Position numbers and translations under genes: made by a program | NCBI GenBank assembly: GCA_963814435.1 | Contig: CAWFCV010000003.1 | Coordinates: forward strand, 62,001-126,000 | DNA from: JAEUPI01 sp963814435 | Lineage (GTDB): Bacteria > Pseudomonadota > Gammaproteobacteria > Burkholderiales > Burkholderiaceae_C | Length of the DNA stretch: 64,000 nucleotides | Direction: 5' to 3' | Shown here: piece by piece, positions 1 through 8,192 of the stretch | Layout of the letters: each line of letters opens with the position of its first letter | Numbering within the stretch: the stretch's first letter is position 1 | The notes under the pieces: model-generated | Database searches by the model: none | The model's input: the letters and a program-made list of their open reading frames with translations, nothing else | What the model was told of the DNA's origin: nothing

Positions 1-98
1 GCACGAAGGCGCTGCTGATTGGCGAACGCGCCACGACCACACAGGACCGAGGCGTCAAAGCCCAGGCACAGGCCGCGGCGCGTGCGTGCGCTGCTCAT
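1..98 (-). CDS. 5' end of an unidentified gene, translationally coupled to the FMN-binding gene
   Basis: An ATG at 98 on the minus strand overlaps the TGA of the upstream FMN-binding gene as ATGA, so the two are probably translated in series. About 32 codons are visible before the window edge, beginning MSSARTRRGLCLGFD. The stretch is too short to identify the family. A flavin transferase (ApbE) would be a natural partner for an FMN-binding domain protein, because ApbE attaches FMN to the SGAT threonine, but nothing visible proves this. The call rests on the ATGA overlap and an open frame. Confidence 0.35.
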   Translation of the reverse strand, partial: MSSARTRRGLCLGFDASVLCGRGAFANQQRLR

Positions 99-1066
99 CG
101 TGCTGTCTCCAGGCGCGGCGCGTGTTGCAGGGCGTCGGCCACGGCGCGCAGCAGCGCCTGGCTCGTCGTCGTAGCGCCGGAGATCGCATCGACGTCGTTG
201 CGTGTCCGACCGGTGAGCTCTTCGGTCGCGAGTGCGGCCAAGCGCGCATAGTGACTGTCGCGGTTCGACAGCAGCTCGACGCGCTCGATGCGTCCGGCGG
301 CCACGCTGACGCGCACCCGGTAGACGAAACCGGTCTGGGCGTCCTGCCCTTCATAACTGCCGTCGCGCAGAGCACTCCCGTCCGCCGCGGCGATGGGCAG
401 CCGGCGGTAGCCTTCGAGCTGCACGTTCTGCACCCACAGGTTGCCGGCCAGGGCCAACACGATCAACGCGGCGACGCCGAGCGGCACCGCGCGCGGCCAG
501 TGGCGAAAAGCTGGCCGCGGGCCCCAGGGCTTGAACACTGAAATCGCGACGATGCCGACCAGCACCGCCGCCTGCAGACCACTGGCGAGCATCACGGCCT
601 GGGCGTGACCCGAGTGGGCGGCCTGACCCGCCACTTCACCCGACATTGGGTCGGACAACGCGGTCATGGCGCTGACATGCGGCGCCACCCACAACGGCAG
701 CGCGAGCCCAAGCCCGGCCAGCAGGATCCACTTGAGCGACACCCACCACAGGCGAAAGGCGCCCCAACTGGTGAACAGGGAAAACACTAGCCCGGTGAGG
801 ATGAAGCCGTAGCTGGCGTTGACGATCAGCGTGTCGTGCACCAGCAGCACCGCACGGTCGAGCCCCGGGCGCCATGCCGCGACGGGGTGCGCCTGCTGCA
901 CGCCAACGAGCAGCATCGTGACCAGCAGCGCACCCAGCCACACGCAGGCCAACGTGATGTGAAGGGCCAGCAACGCGCGCCGCGCGCTTTTGCCGAGTTC
1001 TCGGCCGGAGACGGTCTCGGCGCGAGCGCGATGAACCACCGGGGGGGTCTGCACGGAATCGTCCAT
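95..1066 (-). CDS. Membrane protein with C-terminal FMN-binding domain
   Basis: The 323-residue protein has about five hydrophobic segments in its first 210 residues (for example ALLALHITLACVWLGALL and LWWVSLKWILLAGLGLALPL). An extracytoplasmic domain follows that ends with SGATTTS. In FMN-binding domains of the NqrC/RnfG/NosR type the threonine of SGAT carries covalent FMN. The 'DGSYEGQDAQTGFVYRVRVSV' region also fits that fold. The protein is therefore likely to pass electrons across or along the inner membrane, with an unknown partner. The start at MDDSVQ is chosen because the longer open frame upstream is Arg/Ser-rich and non-hydrophobic. The next gene starts inside its stop codon. The membrane part does not match NosR or NqrC, so the specific role is open. 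Confidence 0.75.
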   Translation of the reverse strand: MDDSVQTPPVVHRARAETVSGRELGKSARRALLALHITLACVWLGALLVTMLLVGVQQAHPVAAWRPGLDRAVLLVHDTLIVNASYGFILTGLVFSLFTSWGAFRLWWVSLKWILLAGLGLALPLWVAPHVSAMTALSDPMSGEVAGQAAHSGHAQAVMLASGLQAAVLVGIVAISVFKPWGPRPAFRHWPRAVPLGVAALIVLALAGNLWVQNVQLEGYRRLPIAAADGSALRDGSYEGQDAQTGFVYRVRVSVAAGRIERVELLSNRDSHYARLAALATEELTGRTRNDVDAISGATTTSQALLRAVADALQHAPRLETAR

Positions 1067-1266
1067 CGAAATAACCAGAATCTGCCAATGCCCCAGCCCC
1101 GAGTTGAGCGAAATCAGCGGCCGGTCGATTTGGGCTCCTTGCAATGACGGCGCGGCACAACAAGACCCGATAGCAGCCGACGGCCTGCGCGTTGATCGGA
1201 CGCAACCGGCTCGGACGGCCTCGCTGTAGGGTGAACGTCCTCGATGACTCGTTTCACGGTCCTGGC

Positions 1267-1728
1267 ATGACTCCCGCGCCAATCCTGGCGTTTCTCTCTG
1301 GCAAGCGTGTCGCTGTGGCCGGCGTGTCTCGTTCGGGCAACCAGCCCGCCAATGCGATCTTCCGCAAGCTGCGTGATTGCGGATTCGATGCGGTTCCGAT
1401 CAACCCGCGCGCAGATCAGATCGAAGGCGCCCCCTGCTATCGCGATCTGGCCGCCGTGCCGGGTGTCGTTGACGCTCTGATGGTGGTCACGCATCCCAGC
1501 GTCGCCGAAAGCCTTGTCCGCCAGGCGGCAGCGCGGGGCATCCAGAAGGTCTGGTTCCATCGCTCCTTCGGCGAGGGCAGCGTTTCCGAGGCTGCGCTGC
1601 GCGCGTGCACGGAACTCGGCATTCACCCCATCGCCGGAGGCTGCCCGCTGATGTACTGCGAGCCGATCGATCTGGGGCATCGCTGCATGCGCTGGTGGCT
1701 CGGTCGACGCGGGCGCATTCCCGTCTGA
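1267..1728 (+). CDS. CoA-binding domain protein (CoA_binding_2 family)
   Basis: The protein has 153 residues. It shows a Rossmann-like CoA-binding fold: a first strand and glycine turn in KRVAVAGVSRSGNQPANAIF, then DAVPINPRADQIEG and ALMVVTHPSVAESLVRQA, and a C-terminal GGCPLMYCEPIDLGHRCMRW. This is the layout of the small stand-alone CoA_binding_2 (YccU-like) proteins, which share a fold with the CoA-binding part of succinyl-CoA synthetase. The ATG at 1267 begins the family-like sequence; an upstream ATG at 1192 adds 25 residues that look non-coding. The gene is divergent from the FMN-binding gene. Its cellular role is not known. Confidence 0.8.
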   Translation: MTPAPILAFLSGKRVAVAGVSRSGNQPANAIFRKLRDCGFDAVPINPRADQIEGAPCYRDLAAVPGVVDALMVVTHPSVAESLVRQAAARGIQKVWFHRSFGEGSVSEAALRACTELGIHPIAGGCPLMYCEPIDLGHRCMRWWLGRRGRIPV

Positions 1729-2059
1729 GCCTCGCTGACGCCAAGCCCAGGGTCAAGCGCGGGCGGATGGAGCCGAGCGACCCGACTGGGGCAAGAACGA
1801 GATCCGCCGCAGCGCGAAACCGCCATGCGGTTACGCCTGCTCGATGCCGCTACGCGGCATGGACAACGGGTCGTTCGCGACGGCCACCGGGTGGCCTCGA
1901 TCACTGCGCCGCTGAGAACGCAGCACTGGCGCTGGTGCTCCAGCCTCGTCGACGCAGCGAGGCGAGCCCTCCCGCAGGAGACCTGTGCAAGCGCTTTGAG
2001 GCCGACCTCGTGCGTTTGAAGTACACGCCAGGCAGATATGCCGCACTCCCACGGCGCTA
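1729..2059. other. Non-coding gap before the insertion sequence
   Basis: No convincing gene is seen in these 331 bases. Short open frames on both strands are arginine-rich and overlap one another, as expected of GC-rich non-coding DNA. The last bases, GGCGC followed by TA, are the left half of the insertion target of the adjacent IS. Confidence 0.5.
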
Positions 2060-2089
2060 GTGTAGTGTTCGAGTCTTGAGGGAACTTAA
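2060..2089 (+). repeat. Left terminal inverted repeat of the IS630 element
   Basis: The sequence starts GTGTAGTGTT and ends GGAACTTAA. It pairs with the reverse complement of 3195-3224 at 21 of 30 positions, and the TA just outside it (2058-2059) is the duplicated target. Confidence 0.75.
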
Positions 2090-2108
2090 ATGATTACACG
2101 ACTCTCCA

Positions 2109-3227
2109 ATGCTCTACTTTGGTTTGCATTGGAGCGAGCAATTGCGAGTGGCCCCGGCGGTTGTGCTGACGGATGAACAGGAACGCGAGCTGACCCGGCT
2201 GGCGCGGTCCAAGCGCACCAGCGTCAGGCTGGCCCAGCGCGCACGCATCGTGCTGCTGGCGGCGCAGGGTGTGCTGAACCAGGACATCGCCGAGCAGCTT
2301 GGCATCGGGCGCGTGCAGGTCGCGCGCTGGCGCGAGCGCTACCTGGAGTCCGGGCTGGAAGGGATCGAGCGCGACCTGCCGCGCGGCGCGCCGCCGGTGA
2401 AGATGGACGTGGCCAAGCTGGTGGAGCTGACCACGCAAACCACGCCCGAGGCCGCCACGCACTGGAGCACACGCAAGATGGGCGCGGCCCTGGGGGTCAG
2501 CGCCAGCACCGTCATGCGGCATTGGCAAGCGCACGGACTCAAGCCCCACCTCGTTCGCGGCTTCAAGGTCTCGCGCGACCCGAAGTTCGTCGAGAAGCTC
2601 GAAGACATCGTGGGGCTGTACATGGCCCCGCCCGAGCACGCCCTGGTGCTGTGCTGCGACGAGAAGAGCCAGGTGCAGGCGCTGGACCGCACGCAGCCGG
2701 GGCTGCCGCTGAAGAAGGGGCGCGCGCAGACGATGACACACGACTACAAGCGCCACGGCACGACCACGCTGTTCGCGGCGCTGAACGTGATGGACGGCAA
2801 GGTCATCGGTCAGTGCCAGCAGCGACATACCCACGCCGAGTGGCTGAGGTTCCTGCGCACGATCGACCGCGAGACACCCAAGGGCAGGACGCTGCACCTG
2901 ATTGCCGACAACTACGCCACCCACAAGCATCCGGCCGTGCAGGACTGGCTGGCCAAGCACCCGCGGTTCAACATGCACTTCACGCCGACCTCGGCGTCGT
3001 GGCCGAACATGGTCGAACGCTTCTTCCGCGATCTCACCACCGAGCGACTGCGCCGCGGCGTGTTCACCAGCGTGCCCGAGCTGCAGGCGGCCATCAACGA
3101 CTATGTCGCTCATCACAACACCGACCCCAAGCCGTTCATCTGGACCAAGAGCGCGCGCGACATCCTGCAGAAGGTGATTCGCGCCAACTCGCGCTTAAGT
3201 TCCAAACAGAACGAAACACTGCACTAG
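2109..3227 (+). CDS. IS630-family transposase
   Basis: A 372-residue DDE transposase. The N-terminal half has a helix-turn-helix (GIGRVQVARWRERYLESGLEG) and a second winged-helix-like part (WSTRKMGAALGVSAST). The catalytic domain shows the first Asp in LCCDEKSQVQAL, the second in HLIADNYATHK and the Glu in WPNMVERFFRDLT, so the triad is complete. Length and motifs fit the IS630 family (Tc1/mariner-related), which inserts at TA. The frame is unbroken. The stop codon TAG is completed by the duplicated target TA plus the following G, so the reading frame uses the target site for termination. Confidence 0.92.
   Translation: MLYFGLHWSEQLRVAPAVVLTDEQERELTRLARSKRTSVRLAQRARIVLLAAQGVLNQDIAEQLGIGRVQVARWRERYLESGLEGIERDLPRGAPPVKMDVAKLVELTTQTTPEAATHWSTRKMGAALGVSASTVMRHWQAHGLKPHLVRGFKVSRDPKFVEKLEDIVGLYMAPPEHALVLCCDEKSQVQALDRTQPGLPLKKGRAQTMTHDYKRHGTTTLFAALNVMDGKVIGQCQQRHTHAEWLRFLRTIDRETPKGRTLHLIADNYATHKHPAVQDWLAKHPRFNMHFTPTSASWPNMVERFFRDLTTERLRRGVFTSVPELQAAINDYVAHHNTDPKPFIWTKSARDILQKVIRANSRLSSKQNETLH
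3195..3224 (-). repeat. Right terminal inverted repeat of the IS630 element
   Basis: Read on the minus strand it starts GTGCAGTGTT and ends GGAACTTAA, matching the left end. The transposase frame runs through it, and the TA at 3225-3226 outside the repeat provides the first two bases of the transposase stop codon. Confidence 0.75.
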
Positions 3228-3317
3228 CGCCACTGGGATTGCCACCTCCTTCACACGTGGATTGACCGGCCTCAATCCGCCATGGGTTATCCCGAGTGAC
3301 AGGTGTTGGCGCATTTG

Positions 3318-3333
3318 TTAACGTATACATTAA
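3318..3333. promoter_or_regulatory. Probable GntR (FadR/FCD-type) operator
   Basis: TTAACGTATACATTAA is a near-perfect palindrome (14 of 16 symmetric positions) centred on GTATAC. FCD-type GntR regulators commonly bind sites with a GTATAC-like core, and a GntR-FCD gene lies in the same operon at 4349. It sits at the head of the catabolic operon and overlaps the first base of the assumed ATG. It may also contain the -10 element (TATACA). Autoregulation of the operon by this GntR is the natural inference. Confidence 0.65.
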
Positions 3334-4352
3334 TGAACGCGTCGGCAAAACTCGATCAGAAGTCCGCATCCGGCGGTGAAGGTGTGTTGGCGGAACGCCT
3401 GGACACCTTGCGCTTCGTCGGCAGTGGGCTGGTGCGGCCCGAATGTGTGCTGGCCACCGCGACGGGCGACCTGTACTGCGCCGACTGGCGCGGCGGCGTA
3501 GCGCACATCCGCCGCGACGGCGGCCAGGCGCTGTACGCAGGGCCTGGGCCCGACGGGCTGGTGCTCAAGCCCAACGGCGTGGCACTGCTGCACGACGGCA
3601 GCTTCCTGATCACGCACCTGGGTGCCGAGAACGGTGGTGTGTTCCGCCTGCAGCGCGACGGCCAGGTCGAACCCTGGCTGCAGTGCGTCGACGGCTTGGA
3701 CCTGCCGCCCACCAACTTCGTTGTCGAGGACGGTCAGGGCCGCTTCTGGGTCACCGTCAGCACCCGTTTGGTACCGCGCGCGCTGGGCTATCGCCGCAGT
3801 TGCAGCGATGGCTTCATCGTGCGCGTGGATGCGCGCGGCGCGGCCATCGTTGCCGACGGCCTGGGCTACACCAACGAGGTCGCCATCGACCCCAGTGGTC
3901 ATTGGCTCTATGCGAACGAGACCTTCGGCCGCCGTTTGTCGCGCTTTGCGCTGCACGCTGACGGATCGCTTGGGCCGAAGCAGGTGGTCACCGAATTTGG
4001 CCCCGGCACCTTTCCCGACGGTCTGGCCTTCGATGTCGAGGGTCACGCGTGGGTGGTCAGCATCGTCAGCAATCGGCTGATCCGCGTGGCACCCGACGGT
4101 ACGCCGACCGTCTGGCTGGAGGATGCCGACGCCGACCACTTGGCCCAGGTCGAGAGCGCCTTTGAGGCGGGAACGATGGGCCGCCCCGAGTTGGATGGCA
4201 TCAAGAGCCGCGTCCTGCGCAACATCTCCAGCCTCGCCTTCACCGGCCCACAGAGGCGCAGCGCGGTGCTCGGCTGCCTGCTCGGCGACCGTCTGGCCAC
4301 GCTGGACATGCCGGTCGCCGGTCTGGCGCCGACGCACTGGAACTTTCCATGA
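3333..4352 (+). CDS. SMP-30/gluconolactonase-like beta-propeller protein
   Basis: A 339-residue SMP-30/regucalcin-type protein, likely a lactonase that opens a sugar lactone to its acid. The usual metal and active-site positions are visible: Glu in VRPECVLA, Asn in YTNEVAIDPSGHWLYANETF and Asp in FPDGLAFD. Blade-like repeats (GDLYCADW, GSFLITHLG, GRFWVTVS, HAWVVS) run through the sequence. The start is uncertain. The ATG at 3333 has no clear ribosome-binding site and overlaps the operator; a GTG at 3303, or GTG/TTG codons near 3384, are alternatives. Its stop overlaps the GntR start as ATGA. The context is sugar-acid catabolism. Confidence 0.8.
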   Translation: MNASAKLDQKSASGGEGVLAERLDTLRFVGSGLVRPECVLATATGDLYCADWRGGVAHIRRDGGQALYAGPGPDGLVLKPNGVALLHDGSFLITHLGAENGGVFRLQRDGQVEPWLQCVDGLDLPPTNFVVEDGQGRFWVTVSTRLVPRALGYRRSCSDGFIVRVDARGAAIVADGLGYTNEVAIDPSGHWLYANETFGRRLSRFALHADGSLGPKQVVTEFGPGTFPDGLAFDVEGHAWVVSIVSNRLIRVAPDGTPTVWLEDADADHLAQVESAFEAGTMGRPELDGIKSRVLRNISSLAFTGPQRRSAVLGCLLGDRLATLDMPVAGLAPTHWNFP

Positions 4353-5029
4353 GGTCGCCGGTGAACAAGCCCTTGATGTCGATGGTCGATTCGGCCTACG
4401 AGCAGATCCGCCGGCGCATCCTCGACAACGACTGGCTGCCCGGCCACCGCGCGCTCGAACACGAAGTCGCCGCCGAACTGGGCATGAGCCGCACGCCGGT
4501 GCGCGAAGCACTGATGCGCTTGCAGAACGAAGGCCTGGTCGAGGTGATCCCGCGCCACGGCATGCGTGTACTGCCGGTGTCGGCCACCGACATGCAGGAG
4601 ATCTACCAGATCCTCACCGCGCTGGAGTGCATGGCCGCCGAACTGGTGGCCGCGCGCAGGCCCAGCGTCAAGGAACTTGCGCCGCTGGTCGACGCGACCA
4701 AGGCCATGGACGCGGCGCTGAAGGCCGAAGACCTGGATGCCTGGGCCGCCGCCGACGAGCGCTTCCACCAGCACCTGGTGGATCTGGCCGGGAACCGCCA
4801 CTTGCAGGCCACTGTGCTGAACTACTGGGACCGCGCGCACCGCGCCCGCATGTTCTCGCTGCGCCTGCGGCCCAAGCCTGTGAACTCGACCAGGGAACAC
4901 ATGCAGATGGTCGAGCGGCTGCGCGCCGGTGACGCCGAAGGAGCCGCGCGCGTGACGCGCGCGCATCGCGAACGCGCACGCCACGAACTCGTCGCAATAT
5001 TCGAGCGCTTCAAGCTCGCTCAAATGTAA
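4349..5029 (+). CDS. GntR-family transcriptional regulator, FCD (FadR-like) subfamily
   Basis: A 226-residue regulator. Residues 10-80 form the winged helix, with the diagnostic LGMSRTPVREALMRLQNEGLV. The C-terminal FCD domain is all-helical and carries the metal or effector residues (D in DERFHQHLVDLAGN and H in TREHMQMVERLRAGD). Members sense organic acids and usually repress their own catabolic operon. The gene overlaps the lactonase by four bases and is followed nine bases later by the dehydrogenase, so it is co-transcribed with its presumed targets. The GTATAC palindrome at 3318-3333 is the likely binding site. Confidence 0.9.
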   Translation: MRSPVNKPLMSMVDSAYEQIRRRILDNDWLPGHRALEHEVAAELGMSRTPVREALMRLQNEGLVEVIPRHGMRVLPVSATDMQEIYQILTALECMAAELVAARRPSVKELAPLVDATKAMDAALKAEDLDAWAAADERFHQHLVDLAGNRHLQATVLNYWDRAHRARMFSLRLRPKPVNSTREHMQMVERLRAGDAEGAARVTRAHRERARHELVAIFERFKLAQM

Positions 5030-5037
5030 GAGGCCCC

Positions 5038-6129
5038 ATGAGCAAGACCTCGTACTCCATTGCCGTGTTGCCCGGAGACGGCATCGGCGTCGAAGTTGTC
5101 GACGCCACGCTGGCCGTGCTGCACGCGCTCGAAGAGCGAATCGGTCGGCGCTTCATCTTCGCCAAGCACCCGGCCGGCGCACAGCACTACGTCGAAAGCG
5201 GCGACGCGCTGCCCGAGAGCACATTGGCAGCATGTCGTGCTGCCGACGCCATCCTCTTCGGCGCGATGGGCTTGCCCGATGTGCGCCAGGAAGACGGCAC
5301 CGAGATCATCCCGCAGCTGGACATCCGCTTCGCACTCGACCTGTACGCCGGCGTGCGGCCGATCCGCACCTTCGGCGGGCTGCCCAGCCCGCTGGCCGAC
5401 CCGCGTGCCGCCCAAGTCGACCTGGTGCTGGTACGCGAGAGCACCGAAGGCCTGTTCTTCGCACGCGGCCGCGGCCGCATCGAGGGCGAGGGCGAAACCC
5501 AAGCGGCCTACGACACGATGAAGATCACCCGGGCAGGCACGGCACGCGTGTGCGACTTCGCCTTCAAGCTGGCACGCCAGCGCAAGGCCCATGGCAAGCC
5601 GGGCCACCTGACCAACGTCGACAAGGCCAATGTATTCACGTCGATGGCTTTCTGGCGCCAGGTGTTCGACGAACGCGCACGCGCCTTCCCCGACGTGCCC
5701 ACCGAACACGCCTATGTCGATGCGATGGCACTGAACCTGGTGTTGAAGCCCTGGGCCTACGACGTGCTGGTCACCGAGAACATGTTCGGCGACATCCTGT
5801 CCGACCTGATCGCCGCGCTGGCTGGCGGCATGGGCATGGCGCCGTCGGCCGACATCGGCGACGACTACGCGCTGTTCCAGCCGGCGCACGGCACCGCGCC
5901 CGATATCGCCGGACAGGGCATCGCCAACCCGACGGCCACCATCCTGTCCGCGGCGATGATGCTCGACTGGCTGGCCGAACGCCATGGCGACACCACGCTG
6001 GTCGATGGTGCGCGTGCCATCGAAGGCGCGCTGGTCACGGCCTTTGCCAACGGCGTCGTGCGCCCGCGCGAGTTCGGCGGCAAGAGCGGCACCGCCGACA
6101 TCGTGCGCGCCGTGGTGGAGGGCCTATGA
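5038..6129 (+). CDS. Tartrate/isopropylmalate dehydrogenase-family oxidative decarboxylase
   Basis: A 363-residue member of the isocitrate/isopropylmalate dehydrogenase superfamily, closest in look to tartrate dehydrogenase/D-malate dehydrogenase (TtuC/DmlA). Visible features are the N-terminal AVLPGDGIGVEVV, the substrate loop LVRESTEGLFF, the catalytic Lys/Asp region (NVDKANVF, AYVDAMAL, NMFGDILSDL) and the NAD-binding GTAPDIAGQGIANPTATI. The reaction is NAD-dependent oxidation and decarboxylation of a 2-hydroxy-dicarboxylate or similar acid. Placement with a lactonase, a Gfo/Idh oxidoreductase and a TRAP transporter points to a dedicated sugar-acid substrate rather than leucine synthesis. 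The start ATG follows AGAGGCCCC. Confidence 0.85.
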   Translation: MSKTSYSIAVLPGDGIGVEVVDATLAVLHALEERIGRRFIFAKHPAGAQHYVESGDALPESTLAACRAADAILFGAMGLPDVRQEDGTEIIPQLDIRFALDLYAGVRPIRTFGGLPSPLADPRAAQVDLVLVRESTEGLFFARGRGRIEGEGETQAAYDTMKITRAGTARVCDFAFKLARQRKAHGKPGHLTNVDKANVFTSMAFWRQVFDERARAFPDVPTEHAYVDAMALNLVLKPWAYDVLVTENMFGDILSDLIAALAGGMGMAPSADIGDDYALFQPAHGTAPDIAGQGIANPTATILSAAMMLDWLAERHGDTTLVDGARAIEGALVTAFANGVVRPREFGGKSGTADIVRAVVEGL

Positions 6130-6130
6130 A

Positions 6131-7180
6131 ATGACCGAACGCATCGTCATGGTCGGCGCCGGCTACTGGGCGCAGTTCCAGGTCGAAGGCTGGCGCGATG
6201 CCGGCGCTCCGCTGCACGCCATCGCCAACCGGCACGTCGCGAATGCCGAGGCGCTGGCGCAACGCTACGGTGTGCCCAAGTGCTACAGCGACATCGCGGC
6301 GATGCTCGATGCCGAGCAGCCGACGCTGGTCGACGTGGTGCTGCCGCCGGTGGCCCAGGAGCCGGCCGTGCGCGCGGCCATCGAGCGCGGCATCCCCACC
6401 ATCTGCCAAAAGCCTTTCGGCATCGAGTTGAAGCAGGCCGAGGCGATGACCGCATTGGCCGAATCCGCCGGCGTGCCGCTGGTGATTCACGAGAACTTCC
6501 GGTTCGCGCCCTGGTTCCGCGAAATGCACCGGCGCATCAACGAAGGCTTCTTCGGCCGCGTGCACGGCATCGCGTTCCGCCTGCGCCCTGGTGACGGCCA
6601 GGGGCCGCAGGCCTACCTGGACCGCCAGCCCTATTTCCAGCAGATGCCTGAGTTCCTGGTGCGCGAGACCGCGGTGCACTTCATCGACACCTTCCGCTTC
6701 CTGATGGGCGAGGTGCGCGCAGTCACCGCTCGGCTGCGTCGGCTGAACCCGGTGATTGCCGGCGAGGACGCCGGGCTGCTGGTCTTCGAGTTCGACGACG
6801 AGCGCACCGGCCTGTTCGACGGCAACCGCCTCAATGAGCACCCGGCCACGAACCTGCGCCGCACCATGGGCGAGATGTGGCTCGAAGGCGAGCGCGGTGT
6901 GATGCGCATGGATGGTGAAGCCCGCTTGTGGTGGAAGCCGCACCAGGGCGCGGAAGTCGAGCATGCCTACGACGACGGCTCCGGCCGCGGCGCGTTCGGA
7001 GGCGCCAGCACCGCGCTGCAGGCGCATGTGCTCGCGCACCTGCGACAGGGCATGCCTGTGGAAAACAGCGCGCGCGACTACCTGGTCAACCTGCACGTGC
7101 AGGCGGCCGTCTACCACTCGCATGCCAGCGGCCGCAGGGTGCCGATGGCGACTTTCGACCCCCACCAGACAACCCCCTGA
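6131..7180 (+). CDS. Gfo/Idh/MocA-family oxidoreductase
   Basis: A 349-residue NAD(P)-dependent dehydrogenase. It begins with a Rossmann strand and glycine motif (ERIVMVGAGYWAQFQVEG), followed by the characteristic loop CQKPFGIELKQAEAM (QKP in place of the common EKP) and the substrate-side RETAVHFIDTFRFLMGEV with the conserved His. Family members oxidise sugars, inositols or cyclic polyols. The ATG at 6131 lies one base after the stop of the preceding gene; a longer frame upstream is only an overlap with it. It belongs to the GntR operon and probably oxidises the imported polyhydroxy compound or its lactone precursor. Confidence 0.88.
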   Translation: MTERIVMVGAGYWAQFQVEGWRDAGAPLHAIANRHVANAEALAQRYGVPKCYSDIAAMLDAEQPTLVDVVLPPVAQEPAVRAAIERGIPTICQKPFGIELKQAEAMTALAESAGVPLVIHENFRFAPWFREMHRRINEGFFGRVHGIAFRLRPGDGQGPQAYLDRQPYFQQMPEFLVRETAVHFIDTFRFLMGEVRAVTARLRRLNPVIAGEDAGLLVFEFDDERTGLFDGNRLNEHPATNLRRTMGEMWLEGERGVMRMDGEARLWWKPHQGAEVEHAYDDGSGRGAFGGASTALQAHVLAHLRQGMPVENSARDYLVNLHVQAAVYHSHASGRRVPMATFDPHQTTP

Positions 7181-7191
7181 AGGAGACCGTG

Positions 7192-8185
7192 ATGAAGAAG
7201 ACACTGATGTTGACCGCGGTCGCGCTGGCGACCGCTTGGGCCCTGCCCGCCGCTGCGCAGACCGCACTCAAGTTCAGCCACACCGACCAGCAGGCGGGTG
7301 CGCGCCAGGCGGCCGCGCAGCTGTTCGCCAAGAAGGTCGAGGAGCTGACGCAGGGCCGCTACAAGGTGCAGGTGTTCTGCTGCAGCCAGCTCGGCAACGA
7401 CCCGAAGAACATCGAGCAGCTCGCGCTCGGCGGCATCGACTTCACGGTGTCGGCGACCGGCTCCTATGCGCCGCACGTGCCGACGCTGAACCTGACGATG
7501 ATGCCGTTTCTCGTCGACAGCTACGAGCAGGGCTGGAAGCTCTATGACGACCAGCCCGTGGCTGAAGTCGCAGTTCGAGAAGGCGCCGGCCAAGGGCTTC
7601 CGCTTCCTCGCCACCTGGGAAGCGGGCTTTCGCAGCATGACGACCAAGGAGCCTCTGAACTCGCCCGACGACGCCAAGGGCAAGAAGCTGCGCACGTTCC
7701 CGAACGAGATGATGCGCTGGACGCTCGAGGCGATGGGCTTCAACATCCAGATCATGCCGCTGCCCGAGGTCTACCTCGCGATCCAGCAGGGCGCCGTGAG
7801 CGGGCAGGAGAACCCGATCGACACCATCTACTCGAACAAGTTCTACGAGGTCGCGCCCAACGTCACGTTGACGAACCACGTCTACAGCCCGATCCCGCTC
7901 GCCATCTCCGAGAAGACCTGGCAGAAGTTTTCGCCTGCCGACCAGAAGGCGGTGACCGAGGCAGCGCAGATTGCCGCCAAGTACAGCCGCGAGTTCATCG
8001 CCGGCAACGACGCCAACCAGCTCAAGGAGATGGTGTCGAAGGGTGCGAAGGTCAACGCCAAACCCAACGTGGTCGCGTTCCGCACGGCGGTGCAACCGGT
8101 CTATGGCAAGGCGCGTGAAAAGTACGGCGCGGACGTCGACGCGTTCCTGAAGGACGCCGAGGCCGTGCGGAAAACCGTCAAGTAG
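7192..8185 (+). CDS. dctP: TRAP transporter substrate-binding protein (DctP family), one frameshift
   Basis: The protein starts MKKTLMLTAVALATAWALPAAAQ, a clean signal peptide cut after AAAQ, and continues KFSHTDQQAGARQAAAQLF as in DctP receptors. The frame changes once near 7555: the first part reads to LYDDQP and the second resumes WLKSQFEKAPAKGF, then GQENPIDTIYSNKFYEV. The locus is 994 bases, one more than a multiple of three, so a single surplus base explains it and sequencing error is likely. SD AAGGAGA precedes the ATG. Together with the next two genes it forms a tripartite TRAP importer for the acid degraded by this operon. Confidence 0.85.
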
Positions 8186-8192
8186 CTCGGCG

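Larger units (their letters stand above)
2060..3224 (+). mobile_element. IS630-family insertion sequence, apparently complete
   Basis: A 1165-bp element is bounded by imperfect terminal inverted repeats (2060-2089 and 3195-3224, 21 of 30 positions identical, sharing GTG, AGTGTT and GGAACTTAA) and flanked on both sides by TA, the target duplication typical of IS630/Tc1-type elements. It carries one transposase gene that fills nearly the whole element. Removing the element and one TA copy restores the perfect 12-bp palindrome GGCGCTAGCGCC, so the insertion point can be read directly. Both ends and the transposase look intact, which suggests a recent insertion. Confidence 0.85.

Noticed and set aside
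7192..8185. Programmed frameshift in dctP
   Set aside because: There is no slippery heptamer or downstream structure at 7555, and the same +1 pattern occurs in many unrelated genes of the window.
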